Assembly (NCBI RefSeq): GCF_014649915.1
Contig: NZ_BMTY01000003.1
Location: forward strand, 201,778-265,777
Direction of reading: 5' to 3'
DNA: 64,000 nt
Source of the DNA: Streptomyces toxytricini
GTDB lineage: Bacteria; Actinomycetota; Actinomycetes; Streptomycetales; Streptomycetaceae
The position numbers and the translations under genes were made by a program. The notes under the pieces are model-generated. The model saw nothing but the letters and a program-made list of their open reading frames with translations. It was not told the DNA's origin and searched no databases. Of this stretch, positions 24,662 to 34,815 are shown piece by piece (the first letter of the stretch is position 1; each line of letters opens with the position of its first letter).

Positions 24662-27063
24662 GCCCGGCGGCCCCGCCCGCCCGGCGGGGGCCGCTGCTGC
24701 TGGGCGTCCGCCACCACGGCCCAGGCTCGGCGCGCGCGGTCCGGGCCGCCCTGGACGCCGCCCGGCCGGCGGCCGTCCTGGTCGAGGGCCCGCCCGAGGG
24801 CGACGCGCTGCTGCCGCTCGCCGCCGACCCGGGGATGCGGCCGCCCGTCGCCCTGCTCTCGCACGCGGCGGACGACCCCGGCCGGGCCGTGTTCTGGCCG
24901 CTGGCCGCGTTCTCCCCGGAGTGGGCCGCCCTCCGCTGGGCGCAGGAGCAGCAGCCGCCCGTACCCGTACGGTTCATCGACCTGCCCGCCGCCCACACGC
25001 TCGCCGCCGCGGAGGCCGGGGAGCCGGCGGGCGGCGCCCCGCGGCCCGACCCGCTGGGCGCGCTCGCCGCGGCCGCCGGGTACGGGGACGCCGAGCGCTG
25101 GTGGGAGGACACGGTCGAGCTGCGCGGAGGGCCGGGCGACGCCCCCGCCGACCCCCTGGCCGCGTTCGAGGCGCTCGGCGACGCCATGGAGGCCCTGCGC
25201 GGGGCCCACCCGGAGGACGCCTCGGGCACGATCGGAGGCCGCCCCCGCGACCTGGTCCGCGAAGCCCACATGCGGCAGCGGATCCGGGCGGCCCGCCGCG
25301 AGTTCGGCGACGGCTGCGCGGTCGTGTGCGGCGCCTGGCACGTCCCGGCGCTGCGCGCCGCGACCACGGCAGCCGCCGACAAGCGGCTGCTGGCAGGCCT
25401 GCCCAGGACCAGGGTGGAGACCGCCTGGGTGCCCTGGACGCACCGGCGGCTCGCCCGTACCGGAGGCTACGGCGCCGGCGTCGCCGCGCCCGGCTGGTAC
25501 GCCCACCTGGCCGCCGCCCCCGACCGGCCGGTCGAGCGGTGGATGGCCCGGGCGGCCGCACTGCTCAGGGAGGAGGACCTGCCGGTCTCCCCGGCGCACG
25601 TCATCGAGGCGGTCCGGCTCGCCGACACCCTCGCCGGGGTGCGCGGCCGGCCCGCGCCCGGCCTCGCCGAAACCCTGGACGCCGTCCGGGCGGTCATGTG
25701 CGACGGCTCCGACGTGCCGCTCGCGCTCGTCGAGGACCGCCTGGTCGTCGGGGACGTCCTCGGCCGGGTCCCCGGCGGCGCGCCCGCGGTGCCGCTGCAG
25801 CGGGACCTCGCCCGGCAGCAGCGCTCGCTGCGGCTGAAGGCCGAGCCGCAGGAGCGGGAGCTGGAGCTCGACCTGCGGGGGCCGACGGACGCCGCCCGGT
25901 CGCTGCTGCTGCACCGGCTGGGACTGCTCGGCATCGGCTGGGGCCGGCCGGCGGCCTCCCGTCCCGGCACCGGCACGTTCCGCGAGACGTGGCGGCTGTG
26001 CTGGGAGCCGGAACTGGCGGTGCGGGTGGCCGAGGCCGGGATCTGGGGCACCACCGTCCAGGCCGCGGCCGGCGCCAAGGCCGCGGCGGACGCGGCGGCC
26101 GCCCGGGATCTCGCCGAAGTCACCGCCCTGGCGGAGCGGTGCCTGCTCGCCGGCCTGTCCGAGGCGCTGCCGCAGGTGCTGCGGGCCCTCGCCGACCTGG
26201 CGGCCCTCGACACCGACGCGGCCCGGCTGGCGCAGGCCCTGCCCGCGCTGGCCCGCGCCCTGCGGTACGGCGACGTCCGGGGCACCGGGGCGCCGGCCCT
26301 CCGCGCGGTGGCACGCGGCCTCGCGGAGCGGATCTGCGTGGCCCTGCCGCCCGCCTGCGCCTCCGGCCTCGACGCCGAGGCGGCGGCCGCGATGCGCGGG
26401 CACGTGGAGGCCGTGCACCGGGCGGTCGGCCTGCTGGACGACGAGGAGCTCCAGGAGCGCTGGGCGGCGGTCCTGGCCGCGCTCGGCGTGCGGGACGGCG
26501 TGCCCGGGGCGATACGGGGCCGGGCGGTGCGGCTGCTGCTCGACGAGGGGCGGCTGCCCGCGCCCGAGGCGGCCCGGCTGATGGGGCTGGCGCTGTCACC
26601 GGCGGCCGCCCCCGCGGACGCGGCCGGCTGGCTCGACGGCTTCGCCGGAGCCGGCGCCGGCGGCGGCATGCTGCTCGTCCACGACGAACGGCTGTTCGAC
26701 CTGGTCGACTCCTGGCTCGCCGCGGTGCCGGCGGCCGCCTTCGCCGACGTGCTGCCGCTTCTGCGCAGGACCTTCGGGGCGTACGAGCCGGGCGTGCGGC
26801 GGACCCTCGGCGAACTGGCCCGCCGCGGCCCGGACGCCCGGCGCACGGCGGCCGGCGCCGGCGCCCCGGAGGGCTTCGCCGCGGAGCTCGACGAGGCCCG
26901 CGCCGCCACCGCAGCCGACCTGGCCCGTCTGCTGCTGGAAGCCGCAGACCGGCCCACACCGCAGGCACACACCTCCGACGAGCCGCCGCACAAGGGGGGC
27001 GACGGGCCGGACCCGAACCGGCAGGGCGCAGGCCGGGAAACGACGGGAGGACGGCGCGGATGA
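24658..27063 (+). CDS. DUF5682 family protein (YehM-like)
   Basis: An 801-residue protein. The N-terminal block RRGPLLLGVRHHGPGSARAVRAAL and the following VEGPPEGDALLPLAADP are diagnostic of DUF5682, whose first domain resembles the TraB/EreA-like hydrolase fold with HH and E residues that could be catalytic. DGCAVVCGAWHVPAL near residue 220 carries a further conserved histidine. The C-terminal 450 residues are helical and Ala/Leu-rich. The start at 24658 overlaps the MoxR stop by four bases and its own stop overlaps the next start, so the three genes are translationally coupled. The molecular role of the family is unknown. Confidence 0.85.
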   Translation: MSPAAPPARRGPLLLGVRHHGPGSARAVRAALDAARPAAVLVEGPPEGDALLPLAADPGMRPPVALLSHAADDPGRAVFWPLAAFSPEWAALRWAQEQQPPVPVRFIDLPAAHTLAAAEAGEPAGGAPRPDPLGALAAAAGYGDAERWWEDTVELRGGPGDAPADPLAAFEALGDAMEALRGAHPEDASGTIGGRPRDLVREAHMRQRIRAARREFGDGCAVVCGAWHVPALRAATTAAADKRLLAGLPRTRVETAWVPWTHRRLARTGGYGAGVAAPGWYAHLAAAPDRPVERWMARAAALLREEDLPVSPAHVIEAVRLADTLAGVRGRPAPGLAETLDAVRAVMCDGSDVPLALVEDRLVVGDVLGRVPGGAPAVPLQRDLARQQRSLRLKAEPQERELELDLRGPTDAARSLLLHRLGLLGIGWGRPAASRPGTGTFRETWRLCWEPELAVRVAEAGIWGTTVQAAAGAKAAADAAAARDLAEVTALAERCLLAGLSEALPQVLRALADLAALDTDAARLAQALPALARALRYGDVRGTGAPALRAVARGLAERICVALPPACASGLDAEAAAAMRGHVEAVHRAVGLLDDEELQERWAAVLAALGVRDGVPGAIRGRAVRLLLDEGRLPAPEAARLMGLALSPAAAPADAAGWLDGFAGAGAGGGMLLVHDERLFDLVDSWLAAVPAAAFADVLPLLRRTFGAYEPGVRRTLGELARRGPDARRTAAGAGAPEGFAAELDEARAATAADLARLLLEAADRPTPQAHTSDEPPHKGGDGPDPNRQGAGRETTGGRRG

Positions 27064-28448
27064 CCGGGACGGCCCGGCGGGGCGCCGACGCGGACGACGA
27101 CAGGGGGGAACGGGGCGGCCGGAAGGGGGCGCGGGGGGCGCGGGGCGGCGCGGCTGGCGGCCAGGGGATGGCAGAGGGGGACGGCGTGGACGAACGGGAC
27201 AGGGCGGCGGGGCGCCGGCCGGGGGACGACGGGGGAGGGCGCGGGATGAATGAGACGGACGGCGCTCCGGGCGCCGCGCAGGCCGCGGTGGAGGACGGGG
27301 AGCGGTTGCGGCGGTGGCGGCTCGTGCTCGGCGGGGCCGGCGCCGACGGCACCGGCTGCGTACTGGCCGGGCGGGACCGGGCCGTGGACGAGGCGCTCGG
27401 CGCGCTGTACGACAGCGCCGCCGCCGACCGGGGCGGCAGCAGCGGCTCCCGCCGGGGGGCGGGGGAGCGGTCCGGCGGGCTCGGGGGCTCCGCGCCGGCC
27501 GTGGCCCGCTGGCTGGGCGACATCCGCCGCTACTTCCCGGCCCCCGTCGTGCAGGTGATGCAGCGCGACGCCATCGACCGGCTCGGGCTCTCCGCGCTGC
27601 TGCTGGAGCCGGAGATGCTGGAGGCCCTGGAACCGGACGTGCACCTCGCCGGGACCCTGCTCTCCCTGAGTGCGGCCATGCCGGAGACGACCCGCGAGAC
27701 GGCGAGGGCCGTCGTCCGCGGCGTCGTCCGGCAGCTGGAGGAGCGGCTCGCCTCCCGCACCCGGGCAGCCGTCGCCGGCGCCCTCGACCGCTCGGCCCGC
27801 ACCGCCCGCCCGCGCCGCGCCGACATCGACTGGGGCCGCACCATCCGGGCGAACCTGAAGAACTACCTGCCCGAGCAGCGCACCGTGGTCCCCGAGCGGC
27901 TCATCGGGTACGGCCGGGCGGCGCAGTCCGTACGGAAGGAGGTCGTCCTCTGCATCGACCAGTCCGGCTCCATGGCCCCCTCGGTCGTCTACGCCTCCGT
28001 CTTCGGCGCCGTCCTGGCCTCCATGCGGTCCCTGTCCACCCGCCTCGTCGCCTTCGACACCTCCGTCGCCGACCTGACGGACCGGATCGACGACCCGGTG
28101 GACGTCCTCTTCGCCGCGCAGCTCGGCGGCGGCACCGACATCAACCGCGCCCTGGCCTACTGCCAGTCCCGGATCACCCGACCCGCCGACACCGTCGTCG
28201 TCCTGATCAGCGACCTTCACGAGGGCGGCATACGCGGCGAGATGGTCAAGCGGGTCGCGGCGATGCGGGCGGCCGGCACCGCGTTCGTCGCGCTGCTCGC
28301 CCTGTCCGACGAGGGCGCCCCCGCCCACGACCGGGAACACGCGGCGGCCCTCGCCGCACTCGGCGTGCCCGCCTTCGCCTGCACGCCCGACCTGTTCCCC
28401 GAGGTGATGGCCGCGGCGATCGAGGGCAGGCCGCTGCCCGCGCCCTGA
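27060..28448 (+). CDS. VWA domain protein (CoxE/YehP-like)
   Basis: A 462-residue protein. The C-terminal half is a von Willebrand A domain with an intact metal-ion-dependent adhesion site: VVLCIDQSGSMAPSVV (DxSxS), GGGTDINRAL (Thr) and VVLISDLHEGG (Asp). Such VWA proteins are the usual partners of MoxR ATPases. ATG 27060 overlaps the DUF5682 stop (ATGA) and has GGGAGGA eight bases upstream. Its first 62 residues are a Gly/Arg/Asp-rich extension that relatives may lack. ATG 27246, also with a good GGGAGG, would give a more standard 400-residue protein. Both starts may be used. Confidence 0.9.
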   Translation: MTGTARRGADADDDRGERGGRKGARGARGGAAGGQGMAEGDGVDERDRAAGRRPGDDGGGRGMNETDGAPGAAQAAVEDGERLRRWRLVLGGAGADGTGCVLAGRDRAVDEALGALYDSAAADRGGSSGSRRGAGERSGGLGGSAPAVARWLGDIRRYFPAPVVQVMQRDAIDRLGLSALLLEPEMLEALEPDVHLAGTLLSLSAAMPETTRETARAVVRGVVRQLEERLASRTRAAVAGALDRSARTARPRRADIDWGRTIRANLKNYLPEQRTVVPERLIGYGRAAQSVRKEVVLCIDQSGSMAPSVVYASVFGAVLASMRSLSTRLVAFDTSVADLTDRIDDPVDVLFAAQLGGGTDINRALAYCQSRITRPADTVVVLISDLHEGGIRGEMVKRVAAMRAAGTAFVALLALSDEGAPAHDREHAAALAALGVPAFACTPDLFPEVMAAAIEGRPLPAP

Positions 28449-28629
28449 CCGGGGGCCCGTATCCGCCGTACGGGAAATGGTCGGATCGCACGAATTCGCA
28501 GCTCACCGGTCGGCCGATCTGTGAGGGGAATCACCGCGCCGGTGTGATCTGCGATTTAGGGTGGCAGGTGTCCCGGGGATAACCTGCGAGACGGACATGC
28601 CGCGTCCACGGTCACCGTGTGCGCCTCCC

Positions 28630-28649
28630 TTGTGACAGAGCCGTCACGT
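28630..28649 (+). promoter_or_regulatory. Rex-operator-like palindrome upstream of sucC
   Basis: TTGTGA (28630-28635), 8 bp, then TCACGT (28644-28649); the inner GTGAC...GTCAC arms are perfect. It matches 10 of 12 conserved positions of the TTGTGA-N8-TCACAA redox-sensor Rex site. It lies 73 bp before the sucC start. Confidence 0.4.
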
Positions 28650-28721
28650 TGCCCTCCGCGGCACGCCCACGCAGACAACCGCGAATCACTGCGAATCTTT
28701 GAAGACAAGGGACGGACGCGC

Positions 28722-29903
28722 GTGGACCTGTTCGAGTACCAGGCGAGGGACCTCTTCGCCAAGCACGGTGTACCGGTGCTGGCCGGTGAAGTCATCGACA
28801 CGCCTGAGGCGGCTCGCGAGGCCACCGAGCGGCTGGGCGGCAAGTCGGTCGTCAAGGCGCAGGTGAAGGTCGGCGGCCGCGGCAAGGCCGGCGGCGTCAA
28901 GCTCGCCGCCACCCCGGACGAGGCCGTCGCCCGCGCGACGGACATCCTGGGCATGGACATCAAGGGCCACACGGTCCACAAGGTGATGATCGCGGAGACC
29001 GCTCCCGAGATCGTCGAGGAGTACTACGTCTCCTACCTGCTCGACCGCACCAACCGCACCTTCCTGGCCATGGCCTCGGTCGCCGGCGGCATGGACATCG
29101 AGGAGGTCGCCGCGACGACCCCCGAGAAGCTCGCCAAGGTCCCGGTGAACGCCAACGAGGGCGTCTCCATCGAGAAGGCCCGCGAGATCGTCGCCCTGGC
29201 GCAGTTCCCGGCCGAGGTCGCCGAGAAGGTCGCCGAGGTCCTGGTCACCCTGTGGAAGACCTTCGTCGCCGAGGACGCGCTCCTCGTCGAGGTCAACCCG
29301 CTCGCCAAGGTCGCGTCCGGCGAGGTCATCGCCCTCGACGGCAAGGTCTCCCTCGACGAGAACGCGGAGTTCCGCCAGCCGTCCCACGAGGAGCTCGTCG
29401 ACAAGGCCGCCGCCAACCCGCTGGAGGCCGCGGCCAAGGAGAAGGGCCTCAACTACGTCAAGCTCGACGGCGAGGTCGGCATCATCGGCAACGGCGCGGG
29501 CCTCGTCATGAGCACCCTCGACGTCGTCGCGTACGCCGGTGAGAACCACGGCGGCGTCAAGCCCGCCAACTTCCTGGACATCGGCGGCGGCGCCTCCGCC
29601 GCGGTCATGGCCAACGGTCTCGAGATCATCCTCGGCGACCCGGACGTCAAGTCCGTCTTCGTCAACGTCTTCGGCGGCATCACCGCCTGCGACGAGGTCG
29701 CCAACGGCATCGTCCAGGCCCTCCAGCTGCTCAAGGACAAGGGCGAAGAGGTCACCAAGCCGCTCGTCGTCCGCCTCGACGGCAACAACGCCGAGCTCGG
29801 TCGCAAGATCCTCTCGGACGCCAACCACCCGCTGGTCCAGCGCGTGGACACCATGGACGGCGCGGCCGACAAGGCCGCCGAGCTCGCTGCGGCTGCGAAG
29901 TAA
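28722..29903 (+). CDS. sucC: Succinyl-CoA synthetase (ADP-forming) beta subunit
   Basis: With SucD, interconverts succinyl-CoA and succinate with substrate-level phosphorylation in the TCA cycle. The 393-residue protein starts at GTG 28722 with [19 protein letters not shown], the canonical beginning, preceded by AAGGGA. The ATP-grasp domain is clear ([20 protein letters not shown]), and the C-terminal ligase domain has [18 protein letters not shown] and [17 protein letters not shown]. sucD follows after 23 bp. The upstream 270 bp hold a Rex-like palindrome and no gene. Confidence 0.97.
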   Translation: MDLFEYQARDLFAKHGVPVLAGEVIDTPEAAREATERLGGKSVVKAQVKVGGRGKAGGVKLAATPDEAVARATDILGMDIKGHTVHKVMIAETAPEIVEEYYVSYLLDRTNRTFLAMASVAGGMDIEEVAATTPEKLAKVPVNANEGVSIEKAREIVALAQFPAEVAEKVAEVLVTLWKTFVAEDALLVEVNPLAKVASGEVIALDGKVSLDENAEFRQPSHEELVDKAAANPLEAAAKEKGLNYVKLDGEVGIIGNGAGLVMSTLDVVAYAGENHGGVKPANFLDIGGGASAAVMANGLEIILGDPDVKSVFVNVFGGITACDEVANGIVQALQLLKDKGEEVTKPLVVRLDGNNAELGRKILSDANHPLVQRVDTMDGAADKAAELAAAAK

Positions 29904-29926
29904 AGGGACGAGGTCACAGACTCACC

Positions 29927-30814
29927 ATGGCTATCTTCCTCAACAAGGACAGCAAGGTCATCGTCCAGGGCATGACCGGTGCCACGGGCATGAAGCACAC
30001 CAAGCTGATGCTCGCCGACGGCACGAACATCGTCGGCGGCGTGAACCCGCGCAAGGCCGGCACCAGCGTCGACTTCGACGGCACCGAGGTCCCGGTCTTC
30101 GGCTCGGTCGCCGAGGCGATGGAGAAGACGGGCGCGAACGTCTCCGTCCTCTTCGTCCCGCCGGCCTTCGCCAAGGCCGCCGTCGTCGAGGCCATCGACG
30201 CCGAGATCCCGCTGGCCGTCGTCATCACCGAGGGCATCGCGGTGCACGACTCCGCCGCCTTCTGGGCGTACGCGGGCGCCAAGGGCAACAAGACCCGCAT
30301 CATCGGCCCGAACTGCCCGGGTCTGATCACCCCCGGCCAGTCCAACGCCGGCATCATCCCGGGCGACATCACCAAGCCCGGCAAGATCGGTCTCGTGTCG
30401 AAGTCCGGCACGCTGACCTACCAGATGATGTACGAGCTGCGCGACATCGGCTTCACGTCCTGCGTCGGCATCGGCGGCGACCCGGTCATCGGCACCACGC
30501 ACATCGACGCCCTGGAGGCCTTCGAGGCCGACCCGGAGACCGAGCTCATCGTCATGATTGGCGAGATCGGCGGCGACGCCGAGGAGCGCGCGGCCGACTT
30601 CATCAAGGCGAACGTGACCAAGCCGGTCGTCGGCTACGTCGCGGGCTTCACCGCGCCCGAGGGCAAGACCATGGGCCACGCCGGCGCCATCGTCTCCGGC
30701 TCGTCCGGCACCGCGCAGGCCAAGAAGGAGGCCCTCGAGGCCGCCGGCGTCAAGGTCGGCAAGACGCCGACCGAGACCGCCAAGCTGGCGCGCGAGATCC
30801 TCAGCAAGGCGTAG
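29927..30814 (+). CDS. sucD: Succinyl-CoA synthetase (ADP-forming) alpha subunit
   Basis: A 295-residue CoA-binding subunit carrying the catalytic phosphohistidine. [19 protein letters not shown] is the CoA-binding Rossmann start, [14 protein letters not shown] and [12 protein letters not shown] are the conserved ligase loops, and the phosphohistidine lies in [19 protein letters not shown]. The protein ends shortly after [15 protein letters not shown] as usual. It is the second gene of the sucCD operon, followed by two hairpins that separate it from the convergent HTH gene. Confidence 0.97.
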   Translation: MAIFLNKDSKVIVQGMTGATGMKHTKLMLADGTNIVGGVNPRKAGTSVDFDGTEVPVFGSVAEAMEKTGANVSVLFVPPAFAKAAVVEAIDAEIPLAVVITEGIAVHDSAAFWAYAGAKGNKTRIIGPNCPGLITPGQSNAGIIPGDITKPGKIGLVSKSGTLTYQMMYELRDIGFTSCVGIGGDPVIGTTHIDALEAFEADPETELIVMIGEIGGDAEERAADFIKANVTKPVVGYVAGFTAPEGKTMGHAGAIVSGSSGTAQAKKEALEAAGVKVGKTPTETAKLAREILSKA

Positions 30815-30822
30815 CACCGCCT

Positions 30823-30901
30823 CGCGGCGCCGCCCGGCGGCGCCGCGGACATCGCACGGGCGCGGCCCGCACCCCCGGCCAGGGGTGCGGGCCGCGCCCG
30901 T
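30823..30901. terminator. Tandem terminator hairpins after sucD
   Basis: The first hairpin is a perfect 10-bp stem (30823-30832 with 30838-30847). The second is a perfect 20-bp stem with a 6-nt loop (30856-30875 with 30882-30901). Both lie between the convergent sucD and HTH-sigma genes and probably stop transcription from both sides. Confidence 0.8.
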
Positions 30902-30929
30902 ACGTGTACGCGCCGGGCGGGCGCGCCGC

Positions 30930-32888
30930 TCACTCGGGGAGCGGCTCCAGGCGGTCCGGCCGGGCGGCAGGGTCGGCCCGCAGCTTCTCCTGTAGCTGCC
31001 GGCCCTCCTCGGTGAGCCGCTGGGGGCCGCTGAGCGGCGGCACCCCGGAGACGCTGGTGCCGGGGAAGACCGGGGGCTCGTACCGGGTGGGGGCGGTCGC
31101 CAGGGTGTAGGCCGTGGCCGCGGTGAGCAGCGCGGTCACCCCGGCGACGGTGCGGGACCAGCGCCGGGCGCGGTACTCGGCGGCCCCGCGGACCGCCGCG
31201 GCCGGGCGCGGCACGAGCCGTACGGGGGGCCGCAGCGCGCCGAGCCGCTCGTGCAGCAGGGCCGCCCGCTCCTGCGGCGGCGCCGCGGCCACCGCGGGGA
31301 CCCGGCAGGCGAGGTCGTCGTGGGCGTACAGCAGCCGGTGGCCGGCGGTCGGCGTGGTGGCCTCCGTCTCGGCGGCCGTGTCGGGGAGGTCGAGGCCGAC
31401 GGCGTGGTACAGCAGGACGGTGCGGCGGTGGACGGGCGGCAGCGCCAGCACGGCGTCCATCAGGACCCGGTCGGCCGGGTCGACGGATCCGGCGGGGGGC
31501 TCGGGGTGCCGGTGGGCGCGGCGGAAGCGGTGCCAGGGGGAGAGGGCGTACTCGTGCGCGGCGGCGCGCACCCAGCCCACCGGGTCGGGGTCGGTGGCCA
31601 CCTCCGGCCAGCGCGCCCAGGCCTGCTGGAACGCCTGCTCCACCGCCTCCAGGGCAAGTCGGCGGTTGCCGGTCAGCAGGTAGGCCTGCCGGGCCAGGGC
31701 GGTGGCGGACCGCCGGTACAGGGCGTCGAACGCCGCCCGCGGCCCGTCGACCGGCCCCGAGGCGGCCTCCTCGGGCACCTCGTCGGCGGGGTCGGCCGCG
31801 GGGGCTTCCTCGGCGGACGGGGCCGGGAGCAGACCGGCCGGCCCGTCGGTGCGCGAGCCGCTTCCGTCCCCCGCGGCACCTCCGGCGGGGGCGCCGGCCG
31901 GGAGGGTGTACGGGCCCGGCGCCGGAGCCTCCGGGTCCGCGGTCGCGCCGGGGCCGGTGCGGTGCGGCAGCGGGCCGTCCGGACCGCTTGCGTGCGGTGC
32001 GGTGCTCCCGGCGGGGCCGTCCGCGGGGGCGTTCCGGCCGGGGCCGGCCGGGGCGTCGTACGGGCCCGGCTCCGGCGCTGAGCCCCCTGGGGCGCCGTAC
32101 GGGCTCGCGGCCGCAGCGGCCGGCTCCGGCCGGGTCGCCCCGGGGCCGGGGAAGTGCGGCCAAGGGCCGTCCGGGAGGGGGCCGCTGCCGTGCGGCGCGG
32201 CGCTCCCGGCGGGAGCGCCGGCCTCGGCGTCGCGGCCGGGGCCGCCCGGGGCGCCGTACGAGCCCGGATCCGGGGCGGGGCCGATCCGGGCGCCGTACGA
32301 GCCCGGTTCCGGGGCGGGGTCCGCCGGGGCGTCGTGCGGGCCCCGTTCCGGTCCGGGGCCGACCCGGGCGGTGTGCGCGCCGGGCTCGGAGCCGGGGCCG
32401 GCCGGGGCGTCGGCGTCGTACGGGCCCCGCTCGGCGGTCGGGCCGGCCGGGGCGGTGTGCGGGCTCGGCGTCGGCGTGGCCGTACCGGAGCCGGGGTGGC
32501 CGGGCGGGGGGCCCGTCCGGCCGGGGCGGCGTGGCGGCGCGGGGCGGGCGGCGGGGCGGCGCGGGGCGCGGGCGGGGGGCCCGGCAGCGGAGTCCCCCGC
32601 CGGGCTTGCAACCGGGCCGCCGTCGGGCGACCGTGACGGCCCGCCCGCGGCGGGGCCCCGTACGGCCCCGCCGCCGGAGCCGCCGGCGCCGCGCGCCAAC
32701 AGCCGCACGTAAGCGGCGCGCTTGCGCCCGCGCGGGTGCGTGCGGCCCGCCTCCCAGGAGCGGACGGCGGCCCCGGAGACCCCCAGCCGCTCCGCGACCT
32801 GTTCGCACGTCAGGTCCGCCGCCTCGCGGAGCCGGCGGCGGTCTTCGGGCGAGGGGAGCCCGGCGGGCTCCCCGGTGCTCTCCGTCAT
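30930..32888 (-). CDS. XRE-type HTH protein fused to a sigma-70-like domain through a proline-rich repeat region
   Basis: A 652-residue protein of unusual architecture. Residues of about 10-65 form an XRE helix-turn-helix ([24 protein letters not shown]). Residues of about 70-385 are Pro/Gly/Ala-rich with near-duplicated blocks (around [13 protein letters not shown] and [14 protein letters not shown]). From about 385, [20 protein letters not shown] and [13 protein letters not shown] resemble ECF sigma region 2. [20 protein letters not shown] and the following 25 residues resemble a degenerate region 4 HTH. One membrane segment ([20 protein letters not shown]) lies near residue 585. The ATG at 32888 is chosen because the HTH follows soon after. 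It could be a membrane-linked regulator rather than a working sigma factor. Confidence 0.75.
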   Translation of the reverse strand: MTESTGEPAGLPSPEDRRRLREAADLTCEQVAERLGVSGAAVRSWEAGRTHPRGRKRAAYVRLLARGAGGSGGGAVRGPAAGGPSRSPDGGPVASPAGDSAAGPPARAPRRPAARPAPPRRPGRTGPPPGHPGSGTATPTPSPHTAPAGPTAERGPYDADAPAGPGSEPGAHTARVGPGPERGPHDAPADPAPEPGSYGARIGPAPDPGSYGAPGGPGRDAEAGAPAGSAAPHGSGPLPDGPWPHFPGPGATRPEPAAAAASPYGAPGGSAPEPGPYDAPAGPGRNAPADGPAGSTAPHASGPDGPLPHRTGPGATADPEAPAPGPYTLPAGAPAGGAAGDGSGSRTDGPAGLLPAPSAEEAPAADPADEVPEEAASGPVDGPRAAFDALYRRSATALARQAYLLTGNRRLALEAVEQAFQQAWARWPEVATDPDPVGWVRAAAHEYALSPWHRFRRAHRHPEPPAGSVDPADRVLMDAVLALPPVHRRTVLLYHAVGLDLPDTAAETEATTPTAGHRLLYAHDDLACRVPAVAAAPPQERAALLHERLGALRPPVRLVPRPAAAVRGAAEYRARRWSRTVAGVTALLTAATAYTLATAPTRYEPPVFPGTSVSGVPPLSGPQRLTEEGRQLQEKLRADPAARPDRLEPLPE

Positions 32889-33004
32889 GCCACGCTCCCC
32901 GCGCCTGGCTGACCGCAGCAAACCTGCACGAAAAAGTACATAAACGTATATTGAGCGACACAACGGACATTCGCCTATTACCCGCCCATAGCGCGTGTCG
33001 TTGG

Positions 33005-33010
33005 CACCAT
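33005..33010 (+). promoter_or_regulatory. Possible leaderless -10 element (CACCAT) for the PerM-like gene
   Basis: CACCAT ends six bases before GTG 33017, the same geometry as four other genes in this window. An alternative upstream promoter is TTGAGC (32951-32956) with CTATTA (32975-32980) at 18-bp spacing. Confidence 0.3.
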
Positions 33011-33016
33011 GGCGGA

Positions 33017-34750
33017 GTGACCCAACTGACCCGCCGCGACGCGCCGTTGCCGACCGCGCCGCGCCACGCCGCCCGTCGGCGCAACCGTTCGCCCGAGGCC
33101 GCCGCCTGCGTGTTCGGCGGGGCCGTCGCCGCCGGGCTGGGCCTCGGCTTCCTCGCCGTCCTCGTGATCGTCCTGTGGATCAGCTCCCCCTACCCCGACA
33201 GCGGGCCCGGCGGGGCGCTGCACCTCGCCGCCGGCCTGTGGCTGCTCGCCCACGGCACCGAACTCGTCCGCTACGACACCCTCTCCGGCGTGCCCGCACC
33301 CGTCGGGGTGACGCCGCTGCTCCTGATCGCCCTGCCCGCCCTCCTCATGCGCCGCGCCGCACGCCTCGGCAGCGCCTCCGGCGACGGCAGCGACGGGGAC
33401 GAGGTGCTGCCCGCCGGGGTCGTCTTCTCCGCGGTGCTCTGCGGCTACCTGGGCGTGGGCTGCCTCGCCACCGTGTACGCGGCCGGCGGCCCCATGCCCG
33501 CCGACCCCCTCAGCGCCGCCTGGCACGTCCCCCTCGTGGCGGTGCTCGCCGCATCCGCAGGGGTGTGGGCGGCGAAGGGCCGCCCGCTCGGCCCGCTCCC
33601 GCGGTGGGTCCCCGGGGTGCTGCGCCGTGCGGTGGTACGGCCCCGGTACGCCGTCGCGGTCCGGGCCGGGACGGCCGGGGCGCTCTCCCTGGCCGGCGGC
33701 GGGGCGCTGCTCGTCGGCCTCTCGCTGGCCTGGCACGGCAAGGAGGTCGAAGCGGCCTTCCTCGCGCTGACCGGGGTGTGGTCGGGCCGCTTCGCGGTCC
33801 TGCTGCTCGCGCTCGCGCTGCTGCCGAACGCGATGGTGTGGGGCGCGGCGTACGCCCTCGGCCCCGGCTTCGCCCTCGGCGGCGGTGCCTCCGCGACCCC
33901 GCTCGGCTTCGAGGGGGCGCCCGCGCTGCCGCGGTTCCCGCTGCTGGCGGCTCTCCCGCCGGAGGGGCCCGGGACGACGCTGACCTGCGCGACGGCGGCG
34001 CTGCCGGTGGCCGCCGGGTTCGTGGTGGGCTGGTTCGCGGTGCGCCGGGCGCGGGAAGTGCGGCGCGCGGAGACCGCGCTGACGGCGGCCTTGGGGGCGC
34101 TGGTGTGCGGGCTGCTGATGGCGGGGCTCGCGGCGGTCTCGGGCGGGCCGCTCGGCTCGGGGCGGCTGGCGGAGTTCGGGCCGGTGTGGTGGGCGACCGG
34201 CGCGGCGGCGTTCGCGTGGACGCTGGTGCCGGCCGTTCCCCTGGCCGTGGCGGTGCACTCGTGGCGGACGCGGCCGCTGCGGAAGGCCGCCGAGGCGGAG
34301 GAGGAGGCCCTCGCCGCCGACGACGCGTGGCACACCGGCGGGGGACGGGAGGTCCGCTGGGAGGCGCTGCGCCGCACGGCGGGCACGCTGGTCCCCGACC
34401 TCGCCCCGGCGCCGCCGGGGCCGCCCGCGGAGCCGCCCGCTGCGGCGGAGGACGCGCCGCCGCCGGAGGGCCGCTCCCGCCGCCTGACGGTGGTGACGGG
34501 CCTCGGCATCGACCTGTCCGCCGCCCTGGCCCGCCCGCACCCGGACCCCGCGGCCCGGGAAGGCCTGGCCGCGACGGCATCCGCCCCGGCCGCCGGCCTC
34601 CCGCCCGGGCCGCTCCTGCACGCCCCCTCCGGGGACGGGGAGCCCGCCGCGGCCGCTGCACCGGGCGCCGTCCCCGTCCTGGCGGCGCGCCCGCTCGCCC
34701 CGCCCGTCGCGGGAGCCCGCGTCCTGTCCAGACGCCGCCCGACCGGCTGA
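33017..34750 (+). CDS. PerM-like multi-pass membrane protein (DUF6350)
   Basis: A 577-residue integral membrane protein with about ten hydrophobic segments from residue 25 to 420, followed by a ~140-residue Pro/Ala/Glu-rich cytoplasmic tail. The pattern [20 protein letters not shown] and the conserved [20 protein letters not shown] loop match the actinobacterial DUF6350 family. Its mycobacterial member PerM stabilises the divisome protein FtsB and is needed in low magnesium. GTG 33017 fits the family N-terminus. It diverges from the HTH-sigma gene. A divisome role here is inferred from the family. Confidence 0.75.
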   Translation: MTQLTRRDAPLPTAPRHAARRRNRSPEAAACVFGGAVAAGLGLGFLAVLVIVLWISSPYPDSGPGGALHLAAGLWLLAHGTELVRYDTLSGVPAPVGVTPLLLIALPALLMRRAARLGSASGDGSDGDEVLPAGVVFSAVLCGYLGVGCLATVYAAGGPMPADPLSAAWHVPLVAVLAASAGVWAAKGRPLGPLPRWVPGVLRRAVVRPRYAVAVRAGTAGALSLAGGGALLVGLSLAWHGKEVEAAFLALTGVWSGRFAVLLLALALLPNAMVWGAAYALGPGFALGGGASATPLGFEGAPALPRFPLLAALPPEGPGTTLTCATAALPVAAGFVVGWFAVRRAREVRRAETALTAALGALVCGLLMAGLAAVSGGPLGSGRLAEFGPVWWATGAAAFAWTLVPAVPLAVAVHSWRTRPLRKAAEAEEEALAADDAWHTGGGREVRWEALRRTAGTLVPDLAPAPPGPPAEPPAAAEDAPPPEGRSRRLTVVTGLGIDLSAALARPHPDPAAREGLAATASAPAAGLPPGPLLHAPSGDGEPAAAAAPGAVPVLAARPLAPPVAGARVLSRRRPTG

Positions 34751-34755
34751 CGCGG

Positions 34756-34790
34756 CTGCGCCCGCCCCCGTACCGCGGGGGCGGGCGCAG
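34756..34790. terminator. Bidirectional terminator after the PerM-like gene
   Basis: A perfect 15-bp stem (34756-34770 with 34776-34790) and 5-nt loop lie in the 65-bp gap between convergent genes. Confidence 0.75.
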
Positions 34791-34815
34791 TGGGCGGACC
34801 GTGAGGGCCGGGCGG

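Noticed and set aside
24631..26418. 595-codon leftward frame within the DUF5682 gene
   Set aside because: Antisense shadow of the DUF5682 gene, which is coupled to its neighbours on the plus strand.
32937..32950. AT-rich TACATAAACGTATA as a regulator operator between the HTH-sigma and PerM genes
   Set aside because: The arms match at only three bases; more likely part of a promoter.
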